Of a DNA stretch of 7,514 nt, positions 1 through 7,365 are shown piece by piece. Location of the stretch: contig CAMURW010000073.1 in assembly GCA_947097635.1 (NCBI GenBank), positions 1 to 7,514 on the forward strand, written 5' to 3'. The notes beneath the pieces were generated by a model. That model saw only the letters and a list, made by a program, of their open reading frames with translations, made no database searches and was not told the origin of the DNA. The position numbers were made by a program, and so were the translations under genes. The first letter of the stretch is position 1, and every line of letters begins with the position of its first letter. Source of the stretch: an uncultured Bacteroidales bacterium. Lineage in GTDB: Bacteria; Bacteroidota; Bacteroidia; Bacteroidales; P3.

Positions 1-3000
1 GGGCGGCTAGAGCCTTCACGTTCACCTCGAAGGCCGTGGCAGAGGAACGCCAGGCCATCGTAGCGCTCTGGTAGTCGTGCGTGATGTTCGTCACCGTAGG
101 AGCAGTGCAGGAAGCACCGCAGGAGATGAACTGCGTGTTGACACGGTACGCATACACACTGCCACTGCTTGAGTAAGAAGCGAGGTTCGGGTAATTGGGA
201 ACATAACTGTCGCTTCTGCTTGCGATGGTCATGTTGTCGGTACACTGACTGGTTCTCCACACATAGGCACTGCCGTCGTAATAGCCAGACATATCGATGA
301 CGGTGACCAGCAGGTTGGAAGTGCCGTCGTAATCGAATGTAGTGTCGAAGCCATACATGTTCCAGCCCGATTCGGCATTCAGGTCGCCCTGATAGACGAG
401 CACGAAGGTGCTGTCGCCATTGACGAAGTCGGAACTGCCATTGAAGGCAGCCTTGGTGGTGTGGCTCAGATAAATCTGCACGTTGGTCTTACTGGTGGTG
501 GGCTGCAAATAACCATACTCATACGCAATGGCGTTGAGAGTCTTGGCAGTGCTGTCCAGTTCAGCGGCCGTGTATATGGTCTGGGTCTGAGTGTAGCGGT
601 AGAAATTGTTGACAGGATAGGTGTATGCAGTGGTGGTGCCAGTGCCGATAGTGTCGAAAGCAGCACCGTCGCACAACGTAGTGCTCGCTATGATAACATC
701 GCTCCAGTAGGAGGTGTCGCCGGCACCGCATATGGCGCGCACGGCCACAGCATAGTCTGTGAGGTTGCTAAGGCCAGTGATGGTGGCGGGTTTCGACACG
801 GTGTACATGAAAGAGGGCGTGTTGTCTGTCTCGGAGCGGTAGGCAATCTGGTAGGCCTGAGGTGTAGCACCTGTGCTGGAGTTTGTCCAGTCGATGGTGA
901 CCCTACTCGAGCCCGCACCAATCTGATGCACGTTAGCAACCTTCATGCAGTTGGGCTGATACAACACCTGTACATTGTCGATGAAAGAGTAGTAGGAGCC
1001 AGAAGTGTGGAGGGTGATGTAGTAGTTCTGACCAGCAGTCCAGTTCACGGTGTCGGTAGAGAAGTAGTGTTCGGCCTGACCGGAGGTGGCTGTGAGGGTC
1101 TCGAGCGACACGAAAGTGGACATATCATTGGGGTTCGTGACGACACCAATCTCGATGGTCTCGGATGCATTGATATAGTCAAAGAGCAAGAGCAGCGTGT
1201 CGATGGGAGCATTCATCAGAGGCAGCACACTATAGTGGTCGCGGCCCATGCGTGCGTTTATCCACAGGCAGTTGGTGGAGAAGGCGTCGGTGGAGTCATT
1301 GAAAAGCAGGGCAGCAGGGCTGGTGGTACTGTGGCTCTGATTGGGGAACATCCAGCAACTGGGCAGCTGCACATAAGGATAATTATCGTAGCCTACAAAC
1401 GAGCTGTTAACGATGCTGCACAAGTCATTGGTATAGCTGTTGAAGTCCTCGCTGTAAGGCACAGTCTGCGCTACGCAGGGCATATAGAAGAACACGGATG
1501 CGCTGGGATCGCTCTGTCCGTCCACTGCGCCGCAGTCGCCAGTAACGGTGACCTCGTAGTATTCACCGGCGGTGAGACCAGTGATGGTGGCGGAAGTGGC
1601 GGAAGTGGCGGGCATAACGGTCCAGGCACTGACAGTGTCGTAGAAAGGATGATACTTTACGATGTAGTTGGCCGAGGTGCCATTCCAGGCGAGCGTGGCA
1701 CTGGTACCCGAGACTGTAGCAGCTACATGGGTAGGACGCTGACAGGCGGGGGCGGCATCGATGAGCACGTCATCCACGTTCAGGCCAAATCCAAAGGGGC
1801 AGCGTCCCTCAAAGGCTATCTGATACCAAGGCGCCGACGAGGAGTTGGGTAACAAGAACTCGTGCTGAGTGAAGTCCACGACGGCGGTCACGATACTGTC
1901 GAAGAGCGTCCAGGTATCTGCCTCGCTCGTGCGATAATAGAGGAAGAGGGTGGGCTGGGTATAATCCACATCATTGATCGTATAAGGCAGTTGCGCATTC
2001 CAGAAGCGCAGACGTGCACCGTTTGTGAGAGTGGCGAAACTGTAGGCATCGGTGATGAGCTTGGTGATGGCGGTGTCGGTCAGTACACTCAGCTGGATGA
2101 GCTCGGCGGCACCTTCTCCATGCTGATAGGCGGCATTGTGATAGACATGGGTCTCGCTGCCTAGCAGCCAGTCGTATTGTCCATTCACATGATCCATCGT
2201 CCAGCACAGAGGAGCCCCGCCCTCGAAGGTCTGGAGATAGGGGGTAGCGGCGGTGACGGGTATCACAGCACAGCCCGTGACGATGTTGACCTTCGTGCTG
2301 AAAGTGACGGCATCGCACTGCGAGGTGGCACGTATCTCATAGTAACTGGCGGGCTGCAGCCCGTTTACAGTATATGTGCCCGTTGTAGCGATGCCGGAGA
2401 GTGTCCACGTGCTGGTGCCTGGGATGCGGTATTCCACCGTCCAGCTACTTTCCTGATAGCCAGGATAGATCTCTATGGTAGCACTGTTGGTAGTAACGGT
2501 GTCTACCAGAACCAAAGGTGCTGCACAAGTAGTGGCCTGCTGCAGGCAGTTCGAAAGGGTGAAGATCATCTGGTTACGGCTAGAAGAGGAGGAACCGGCG
2601 CTAAGGTCGGCAAGACTGAAAGGACTGCCGTCCCTAGATCGGTACATCGCTTTGCCAGTGACGGCATCGGCCTTATAGGAGTTGGAGGAACTCCAGGAGC
2701 CCGTCTCGTCGAAGAAAATCACTACAAGATTGTCGCTGCCATTGTACGAGAAATCGCTGGTGAAATTGTAGGTAATCCACCCCGTAGTACCGGCATTCAT
2801 TTGCGACGGTCCATCGTAGACCAGCTGCAGGTTATTGGGAGTGAACATGGAACTCATGGTGGACTGGCTGGTGGTGCCAAGATAAATCTTGTAATTGCCA
2901 CGTGCCGTTAAAATAGAGGTTGCGTTGACAGCCAGTGCTCTGATGTCGCCAGATCCGCCTATCTCGTCGGGCAGAAATATCTGCTCGGTGAGGCTATAAT

Positions 3001-6000
3001 TATAGCTGGCTCTAGAGGGCAGGTAACTGCTGGTAGCGCTTCCAGAGCCCACGGTGTCGTTGTGGGAATTTACGGAATCAACCACGATACAGGGCAGGAC
3101 CTTGGTGGTGAAAGTAGTGAAGACCGTGTCGGTACTGAATCCACTGCAAACCGTGAAGACTCCAACACTATAGGTGGTGTTGCTGTCGAGACCTGTAAGG
3201 ACCATATGGTCGGTTGCGGTAGGTGTCACGGTGACGCTTGTGGAATCGGAAAGATTGGTATAGGTGAGGTAGAGGTTATCATATGCGGTGGTATCGGACA
3301 CGCCGAGCACGCTCCAAGACAGGAAAGCCGAGCCGGAGGTGACTGCATCTGCATGCACATTGCCTATGAAGGGGCAAGTGACAGTCTGACATGTTACGCT
3401 GAGAGCGAAACCATCATACTGTACAGATCCATCGGAGTGAGACTGGATGGTGAACGATCCTGTCATGGAACGTGTGCTGGGAATGCTACCCGAAGTTCTG
3501 CCTTCGGTGCTGAAGACGGGCTCGCCAGTGGCGGAAGTGCCATCGTAAATCTTTATCCAGTCGCAGCAGCTCTCGAAATGGAAAGTGCCGCCTATACTCA
3601 TGATGCTACCAGCGTTAGCATTGATAGTGAGAACGCCGCCGAGGTTGGGGCTATACTGTCCGTTGGGGCCGCCATCGTCATAAATCATATAACCGCAGAC
3701 ATCGTTGTAAGTCATTGTACCGGTGACGGGCATATTCACATCGTTGAAGGTGCCCACGGTAAGGGGGCCGCACCAGTAGCTGATGCCGTCACTACCGCAG
3801 TCGGCACGTACCCAGAAGTTATACATCACGCCGCTGGCAAGGCCAGTAATGGCGATAGAGTCGTCGGGAACGGTCAGCAAGTTGGTGCCGTCTGCAGCTA
3901 GAGCGTCGGGGTCGTTGGTGGTGCCGTAAACAACCTGGAAGGAAGTGGTGGTGCCTCCGTTCCATTCCAGCGTGACGCTAGTGGCACTGTGGGCAGTACT
4001 CACAAAGTCGCTGGGACGATCGCAAGCGAGGACGGCGCCGATGAAGAGGTCATCGACATAAACGTAGTTGTAGGCACTGGTACCGGTATAGTTCACAGGC
4101 TTCGACACGAGTGCGATGCGGTTGGCATGCACGCTGTCGGGAAGCGAAGAAAGGCTCACAACGAATTCTTCCCAGTGGTTGGCGGAGGTGCTGGCCACCG
4201 TGTCTATGGCATAGAAGGTCGTCAAGTCCGCGGGGTCGCTTATCACACCTACCAGCATGGTGCCAGGATAGTTCACAGTGCTATAATTGGTGACCATCTG
4301 TGCGAAGGACACCATCAGGGTGTTCATCGGGGTTGCGGTGGTGTCTATCTCGGGCGAAACGAAGTAAGTGGGAGTAGTGGCATTGGTGTAGTTGTACATA
4401 TAGTAACTCTTGGGAGCCGAGTGACTATAGGAGGAACTGGTTTGTGGATATGGGGAAACTCCGCCGCTAACCCAGCAGGTAGGACGCTCACCGTTGACAT
4501 AGTTGTCGAAGTTCTCCATATAGGGTATCGACAGATAGGGGCCGCAGGCGGTGCGGAACGTGGTGCTAGGCCATGTGCTGAGGTCTGATCCACAGTTGCT
4601 CTGCACGTATACATAATATACGGTGTTGGGCAGCAGACCGGTAAGGACAGTGGCGGTATCGTTGACAGATATCACATTATCGGCCAGCGTGTCGGGCATC
4701 ATGGTGAAGAAAGTGGATACTACGACGTTCCATGCCGTTGCTGTGCCCTGAGAAGTCCACACGATGGTGGCGCTAGTGGAGTCGATGAGGCTGTCTACAG
4801 CGGTCACGTGACGAGGAGCGAGGCAAGCAGGGGGATCGACGCAGGCATCGAAAGTCCAAGCCACACGATAAATACTGGAGGTAGTGTTACCACTGGTGTA
4901 GTTGGTAATGTTGATGGGGCTAGCGTCGCGATAGCATATGATGGTGCTGTAAGCAGGACCATTTTCAACATTGATGCTAGGGGTGCCAGAGGTGCTAGGG
5001 GCGGTGGGGCCGCTGGTGGCGTCCTGGCTGTTGATGAACATTACGCACAGGTTGCTGGCACCGTCCCAGTAGTAGGCGCTGTCGAACATGAGAACATGCT
5101 CACCAACGGAAAGTACATTAGCCGAGTTGTGCCACACCTGGGTGAAGTTGTCCGCACCTATCAGGGTGGCGCTGGTGAAGGCTCGCTGCGCGACGGGGGC
5201 CAGGTAGAGGCTCTGGTTCTTGGCATATTCGGTGCTGACGGAGGTCACGGTAAATTTCATATCGTGGATGTAGCCCTGATAGATGCCCATGTTGTTCAGG
5301 TCCTCGGCGGTGAAGATGGTTTGGTATACACTGTTGCCATAGTTACCGCGGAGCAGCGTGTAAGCACTGGTGGCCTCAGCCATCACACTGCCCCGAGCAT
5401 AGGTATAGTTGTCGTCGCAGGTGAAGCCTGTCATTGCCGTAGCGGGGAGGCTAAGCTCGCTCTCGTCGCTGCCGCAGTCGGCCTGCACATAGAAATAATA
5501 TGTAGTGGTCTGCGCCAAGTCGGTAATCATGGCGGGATTGGAACTCACCGAAACGGGAGTGTAGTTATCCAGGCTGTCGGCCGAAATGAGAGCGGTGTCG
5601 TAATAGATGTTCCAACTCGTTGCGGTGCCGTTCTCCGTCCAAGAGAGTACCACCTCTTCGGCCGCCACGCTATCCACGGTCAAGCCAGTGGGGTAAGGGC
5701 AAGAGGGAATATCGGCGATGGTGATATCGTCGATTATGATATCAGCGCTCTGGCGGATACGGAATGCCACGAAGCCACTGGTGGTGGCAACGTTGGACAT
5801 GGATACCACATATTCACCATAGACACCGCCACTGGGGATGGTGAGAGTGCTTACCAATTCGAAGGTGGAGGTGTCGAAGCCATTACTCATCACACCTACC
5901 TCTAAGATACCTGTGGCATTGGCGTCATAGTTCCTGGCAAAGAAGGAAATCTGCAATGCATTGAGAGACGTGGAGATGGCAGGCGCTACAAGATACACCT

Positions 6001-7069
6001 GGCCACTACTGTCTGTCGTCCACATATCGAAGTAATAGGTGCTGTTGTGGGCGTAAGAACCGGCATGAATGCCGTAGTTTCCGCCGTTGATTTCGAGTAC
6101 GTGCCAGCAGGGGTCGAGAATAGCGGTATTGGTGCTTCCGTCCTCGAAACCATAGACAAGAGGAGTTGCCGCAGCAACACAGGCGGTGCGGAACTGCTTC
6201 CAACGCCAAGCGCTGCTGTCTGTGCAGACGCTTTGCACACCAACCTGATAGACGGTGTTGGGGACGAGGTTATTGAGGTCGGCAAAAGTGTCGGTGGTGT
6301 AGTAGAGGGTCATCGTATCGAGGCTGAAACCTGGGATACCATAGACATAGTTGTAACCCGGCTCATTGCCGCCTGCGCTCCACGAAAGCGTAGCACCCGT
6401 AGAGTCGATGCTGGCCATAGCCACGTCCGCAGGAGGATAGCAGAAGTTAGCAGGGATAGGAGTCTTTACCAACTTGACATCGGGGACGAAGGGACACCTA
6501 ATACCAGTACCGGTGCCAGGATGCTGCGTGTAGGAGATGTCGTAATCGGTCTGGCGGTACATACCGCTGCCAGGAGAGTAGGCCCACGTCAGGGAACTGC
6601 TGTAGCTGTCCTGACCTTTGGCCACGACAATCACCAGGGCCTGTGTGGTGTCGGCATAGACGAAGGGGGTGTTGAGTGTAAAGAATTGCCAGCCCGTGGC
6701 GGAGCCTACCGTCACGTTAGTAGCACTGTACACCAAGGTAAGGTCAGTGGATGGTGTCCAATCGGACGTATTGTGGATGGTGGCCCTGGAGGCAGTGCCC
6801 ATGTAGATGTCCAGCGTGTTGAACGTGCGGGACGATGCGCCGATGCAGTTGTAAGCAACCGCAGTAATCAGCCCGGCATCGCCAACGGAACTGCTGGGAT
6901 AACGCGCCTCTGTCCAACCATATTTGTAATAGTTGGTAAAGGGCATGTAGTAACCGCTGCCTGTGTTCGTTCCTATGACAATGGTGTCGTAGGTCGTTTG
7001 TCCTTGCGTCACCCACGGCACCACAAACAGGGCGGCCATCAGTAACATCTTTCGTAAAAACTGTTGCAT
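1..7069 (-). CDS. Giant modular secreted adhesin-like protein (Fn3 / MAM-like / CUB), partial: 3' end beyond window
   Basis: Seen: 2,356 codons run without a stop from ATG 7069 to the left edge. The start is chosen because it gives a signal peptide at once (basic MQQFLRK, hydrophobic core, TQG/Q cleavage near residue 23) and AT-rich non-coding DNA precedes it. The next in-frame Met (residue 8) would remove the basic part. There is no Shine-Dalgarno, as is common in Bacteroidota. Domain order by residue: A1 27-205, Fn3 210-296, M1 298-456, Fn3 457-551, A2 552-742, Fn3 749-842, M2 843-1015, Fn3 1016-1108, CUB 1110-1227, Fn3 1232-1327, A3 1333-1507, Fn3 1515-1600, M3 1601-1775, Fn3 1776-1864, M4 1866-2040, Fn3 2041-2133, A4 2134-2316, Fn3 2321 onward (cut). 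Boundaries are approximate. The protein is rich in Thr, Ser, Tyr and Asp and poor in Lys; no catalytic motif is visible. Known: such domains bind proteins or glycans on Bacteroidota surface proteins. Inferred: a cell-surface or secreted adhesin exported by Sec then type IX secretion; its exact ligand is unknown. The sorting domain and any enzyme domain would lie past base 1. Confidence 0.93.
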   Translation of the reverse strand, partial: MQQFLRKMLLMAALFVVPWVTQGQTTYDTIVIGTNTGSGYYMPFTNYYKYGWTEARYPSSSVGDAGLITAVAYNCIGASSRTFNTLDIYMGTASRATIHNTSDWTPSTDLTLVYSATNVTVGSATGWQFFTLNTPFVYADTTQALVIVVAKGQDSYSSSLTWAYSPGSGMYRQTDYDISYTQHPGTGTGIRCPFVPDVKLVKTPIPANFCYPPADVAMASIDSTGATLSWSAGGNEPGYNYVYGIPGFSLDTMTLYYTTDTFADLNNLVPNTVYQVGVQSVCTDSSAWRWKQFRTACVAAATPLVYGFEDGSTNTAILDPCWHVLEINGGNYGIHAGSYAHNSTYYFDMWTTDSSGQVYLVAPAISTSLNALQISFFARNYDANATGILEVGVMSNGFDTSTFELVSTLTIPSGGVYGEYVVSMSNVATTSGFVAFRIRQSADIIIDDITIADIPSCPYPTGLTVDSVAAEEVVLSWTENGTATSWNIYYDTALISADSLDNYTPVSVSSNPAMITDLAQTTTYYFYVQADCGSDESELSLPATAMTGFTCDDNYTYARGSVMAEATSAYTLLRGNYGNSVYQTIFTAEDLNNMGIYQGYIHDMKFTVTSVSTEYAKNQSLYLAPVAQRAFTSATLIGADNFTQVWHNSANVLSVGEHVLMFDSAYYWDGASNLCVMFINSQDATSGPTAPSTSGTPSINVENGPAYSTIICYRDASPINITNYTSGNTTSSIYRVAWTFDACVDPPACLAPRHVTAVDSLIDSTSATIVWTSQGTATAWNVVVSTFFTMMPDTLADNVISVNDTATVLTGLLPNTVYYVYVQSNCGSDLSTWPSTTFRTACGPYLSIPYMENFDNYVNGERPTCWVSGGVSPYPQTSSSYSHSAPKSYYMYNYTNATTPTYFVSPEIDTTATPMNTLMVSFAQMVTNYSTVNYPGTMLVGVISDPADLTTFYAIDTVASTSANHWEEFVVSLSSLPDSVHANRIALVSKPVNYTGTSAYNYVYVDDLFIGAVLACDRPSDFVSTAHSATSVTLEWNGGTTTSFQVVYGTTNDPDALAADGTNLLTVPDDSIAITGLASGVMYNFWVRADCGSDGISYWCGPLTVGTFNDVNMPVTGTMTYNDVCGYMIYDDGGPNGQYSPNLGGVLTINANAGSIMSIGGTFHFESCCDWIKIYDGTSATGEPVFSTEGRTSGSIPSTRSMTGSFTIQSHSDGSVQYDGFALSVTCQTVTCPFIGNVHADAVTSGSAFLSWSVLGVSDTTAYDNLYLTYTNLSDSTSVTVTPTATDHMVLTGLDSNTTYSVGVFTVCSGFSTDTVFTTFTTKVLPCIVVDSVNSHNDTVGSGSATSSYLPSRASYNYSLTEQIFLPDEIGGSGDIRALAVNATSILTARGNYKIYLGTTSQSTMSSMFTPNNLQLVYDGPSQMNAGTTGWITYNFTSDFSYNGSDNLVVIFFDETGSWSSSNSYKADAVTGKAMYRSRDGSPFSLADLSAGSSSSSRNQMIFTLSNCLQQATTCAAPLVLVDTVTTNSATIEIYPGYQESSWTVEYRIPGTSTWTLSGIATTGTYTVNGLQPASYYEIRATSQCDAVTFSTKVNIVTGCAVIPVTAATPYLQTFEGGAPLCWTMDHVNGQYDWLLGSETHVYHNAAYQHGEGAAELIQLSVLTDTAITKLITDAYSFATLTNGARLRFWNAQLPYTINDVDYTQPTLFLYYRTSEADTWTLFDSIVTAVVDFTQHEFLLPNSSSAPWYQIAFEGRCPFGFGLNVDDVLIDAAPACQRPTHVAATVSGTSATLAWNGTSANYIVKYHPFYDTVSAWTVMPATSATSATITGLTAGEYYEVTVTGDCGAVDGQSDPSASVFFYMPCVAQTVPYSEDFNSYTNDLCSIVNSSFVGYDNYPYVQLPSCWMFPNQSHSTTSPAALLFNDSTDAFSTNCLWINARMGRDHYSVLPLMNAPIDTLLLLFDYINASETIEIGVVTNPNDMSTFVSLETLTATSGQAEHYFSTDTVNWTAGQNYYITLHTSGSYYSFIDNVQVLYQPNCMKVANVHQIGAGSSRVTIDWTNSSTGATPQAYQIAYRSETDNTPSFMYTVSKPATITGLSNLTDYAVAVRAICGAGDTSYWSDVIIASTTLCDGAAFDTIGTGTTTAYTYPVNNFYRYTQTQTIYTAAELDSTAKTLNAIAYEYGYLQPTTSKTNVQIYLSHTTKAAFNGSSDFVNGDSTFVLVYQGDLNAESGWNMYGFDTTFDYDGTSNLLVTVIDMSGYYDGSAYVWRTSQCTDNMTIASRSDSYVPNYPNLASYSSSGSVYAYRVNTQFISCGASCTAPTVTNITHDYQSATMAWRSSATAFEVNVKALAA
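122..670 (-). repeat. Module A, copy 4 (residues ~2134-2316)
   Basis: Fourth copy: GTGTTTAYTYPVNNFYRYTQ begins at 2142, followed by TQTIYTAAEL (2162-2171), VQIYLSHTT, FVLVYQGDL, GWNMYGF and FDYDGTSNLLVTVIDMSG. It follows Fn3 number 8 and leads into the Fn3 that is cut by the window edge. With copy 3 it defines the consensus Y-x-Y-(S/T)-x-T-(E/Q)-x-I-(F/Y). Confidence 0.72.
950..1474 (-). other. MAM/cleaved-adhesin-like jelly-roll domain M4 (residues ~1866-2040)
   Basis: It opens with VPYSEDFNSY (1870-1879) and LPSCW, carries the core strand PIDTLLLLFDYI, and closes with SFIDNVQVLY before C2041. The final Asp-Asp is Asp-Asn here. It follows M3 with only one Fn3 between them, unlike M1 and M2, suggesting that an M-Fn3 pair was duplicated at this point. 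Confidence 0.73.
1745..2269 (-). other. MAM/cleaved-adhesin-like jelly-roll domain M3 (residues ~1601-1775)
   Basis: It opens with TPYLQTFEGGAPLCW (1609-1623) and closes with LNVDDVLIDA before C1776. It includes a histidine-rich stretch near its start (WLLGSETHVYHNAAYQHGEG), a polar loop not obvious in the other copies. Length is about 175 residues. The short gap between FEGG and CW resembles the compact start of many choice-of-anchor J domains. Confidence 0.75.
2549..3073 (-). repeat. Module A, copy 3 (residues ~1333-1507)
   Basis: Third copy, with clear landmarks: GSGSATSSYLP at 1341-1351, YNYSLTEQIFLPDEI at 1356-1370, KIYLGTTS, LQLVYDG, GWITYNF, then FSYNGSDNLVVIFFDETGSW. This copy is the best template for a search of the module. 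It lies between two Fn3 domains and ends at C1508, shortly before the Fn3 start C1515. Confidence 0.72.
3389..3742 (-). other. CUB-like domain (residues ~1110-1227)
   Basis: About 118 residues. C1125-GYMIYDDGGPNGQYSPN matches the start of CUB domains (Cys, then D-x-G-G-x-N-x-x-Y). FHFESCCDWIKIYDG around C1168, C1169, D1170 and D1176 matches the F-x-x-E...C-D-x-(I/L)-x-(I/V)-Y-D-G core. The domain ends at C1227. The acidic residues correspond to the calcium site of calcium-binding CUB domains, so calcium binding is possible but inferred. It is the only CUB copy in the visible protein and interrupts the Fn3 series. Confidence 0.75.
4025..4543 (-). other. MAM/cleaved-adhesin-like jelly-roll domain M2 (residues ~843-1015)
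   Basis: It opens with IPYMENFDNY (848-857), followed by RPTCW, and ends with VYVDDLFIGA before C1016. It keeps the full set of family landmarks, about 173 residues, and is the clearest copy. The middle contains a strand-rich stretch with TPMNTLMVSFAQM, the usual core of these jelly rolls. It lies between Fn3 domains, as do M1, M3 and M4. Confidence 0.75.
4844..5416 (-). repeat. Module A, copy 2 (residues ~552-742)
   Basis: Second copy of the unnamed module. Landmarks: VYQTIFTAEDL at 581-591, NQSLYLAP, a FTQVW strand, then YYWDGASNLCVMF. It is the longest copy (about 190 residues), with an extended Ser/Thr/Gly/Pro-rich loop after the NL-V strand. It sits between two Fn3 domains and ends in a short CVDPPAC linker (C743, C749). 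Confidence 0.65.
5702..6178 (-). other. MAM/cleaved-adhesin-like jelly-roll domain M1 (residues ~298-456)
   Basis: It opens with PLVYGFEDG (303-310 region) and a DPCW motif and closes with IIIDDITIAD just before C457. The FE/FD start, CW, and final hydrophobic-Asp-Asp strand are the signature of the choice-of-anchor J, cleaved adhesin and MAM-like beta-sandwich domains of Bacteroidota surface proteins. Its length of about 160 residues is usual. Such domains bind proteins or carbohydrates; the ligand here cannot be read from sequence. Confidence 0.7.
6455..6991 (-). repeat. Module A, copy 1 (residues ~27-205)
   Basis: First and most divergent of four copies of a beta-rich module not assigned to a named family. 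It keeps the core landmarks: G-S-G at 37-39, PFTNYYKY at 43-50, then LDIYMGT, LTLVYS, a GW followed by TPFVYAD, and a hydrophobic ALVIVVA strand. It lies directly after the signal peptide, so it forms the mature N-terminus. The rough 179-residue size matches the other copies. Relationship judged by eye only. Confidence 0.6.
7001..7069 (-). other. Signal peptide of the giant protein
   Basis: Residues 1-23 have the classic three-part form: basic start (R6, K7), hydrophobic stretch MLLMAALFVV (8-17), then a polar end with T21-Q22-G23 before Q24. Cleavage after G23 leaves an N-terminal Gln, common in Bacteroidota exported proteins. There is no Cys at the cleavage point, so this is not a lipoprotein signal. 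It sends the product through Sec to the periplasm. Confidence 0.85.
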
Positions 7070-7209
7070 AATATAATATAAGAAAGTTTAGTTAATAAAT
7101 AATTTTTAATTGTCGCTCTCAGCAAAACATTAAACTTAATTTTTTTTTGCAAATTCTCGTCCTTGGCATGCGATAAAGGGACAAAAATTTTACCAATGAA
7201 AACTCGGAG

Positions 7210-7217
7210 CAAAAATA
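7210..7217 (-). promoter_or_regulatory. Candidate Bacteroidota -7 box (TATTTTTG)
   Basis: Read on the minus strand, the bases TATTTTTG fit TAnnTTTG, the -7 element of Bacteroidota vegetative promoters. It would place transcription start near 7203, giving a 5' leader of about 130 bases before the giant gene. No TTTG -33 box is seen at the usual spacing; the nearest match is ATTG with a 15-base gap. In DNA this AT-rich a chance match is easy, so this is tentative. Confidence 0.3.
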
Positions 7218-7340
7218 CGTAATTTTTGCATACAATGAGTGATATTTTCTAAAAAAAGTATTATAAAATCATTAATCAATTGTTTTGCAACGTAATAATA
7301 AGTAAGAAAATATAACGTATTTGGCGACTTTTCGTCTTCC

Positions 7341-7365
7341 AAAAAACATTTCGAAGCAATGTTTT
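7341..7365 (-). terminator. Weak hairpin plus T-run, possible terminator of an upstream leftward gene
   Basis: On the minus strand AAAACATT, a seven-base loop (GCTTCGA) and AATGTTTT form a perfect 8-bp stem, followed by two more T to give a T6 run. The T-run exists only in the minus direction. The stem is almost all A-T, so it is weak for an intrinsic terminator. Its place, about 100 bases after a possible stop codon at 7466-7468 and before the candidate promoter, suits an end-of-gene role. Confidence 0.35.

Noticed and set aside
466..666. Short minus-strand open frames inside the gene (also 688-939, 1971-2318, 4345-4614, 5986-6285, 6744-7016)
   Set aside because: They lie in other frames within the giant coding sequence. 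Their Pro/Ser/Arg/His-rich products are typical of out-of-frame reading.
461..1852. 463-residue plus-strand open frame
   Set aside because: It is codon-aligned antisense to module A4, Fn3-8, M4 and Fn3-7 of the giant gene. Its Gly/Val/His-rich product shows no domain, signal or motif, and it has no promoter or ribosome site.
4808..5905. 365-residue plus-strand open frame
   Set aside because: Same antisense register, opposite Fn3-2, A2 and flanks. It contains low-complexity Gly/Ala runs with no recognisable family.
6047..7045. 332-residue plus-strand open frame
   Set aside because: Antisense to the start of the giant gene, even reaching the DNA opposite its signal peptide; no recognisable domain.
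1..7069. CRISPR or DNA tandem repeat array
   Set aside because: The repetition is at the level of divergent protein domains. I see no near-identical DNA repeats with regular spacers.
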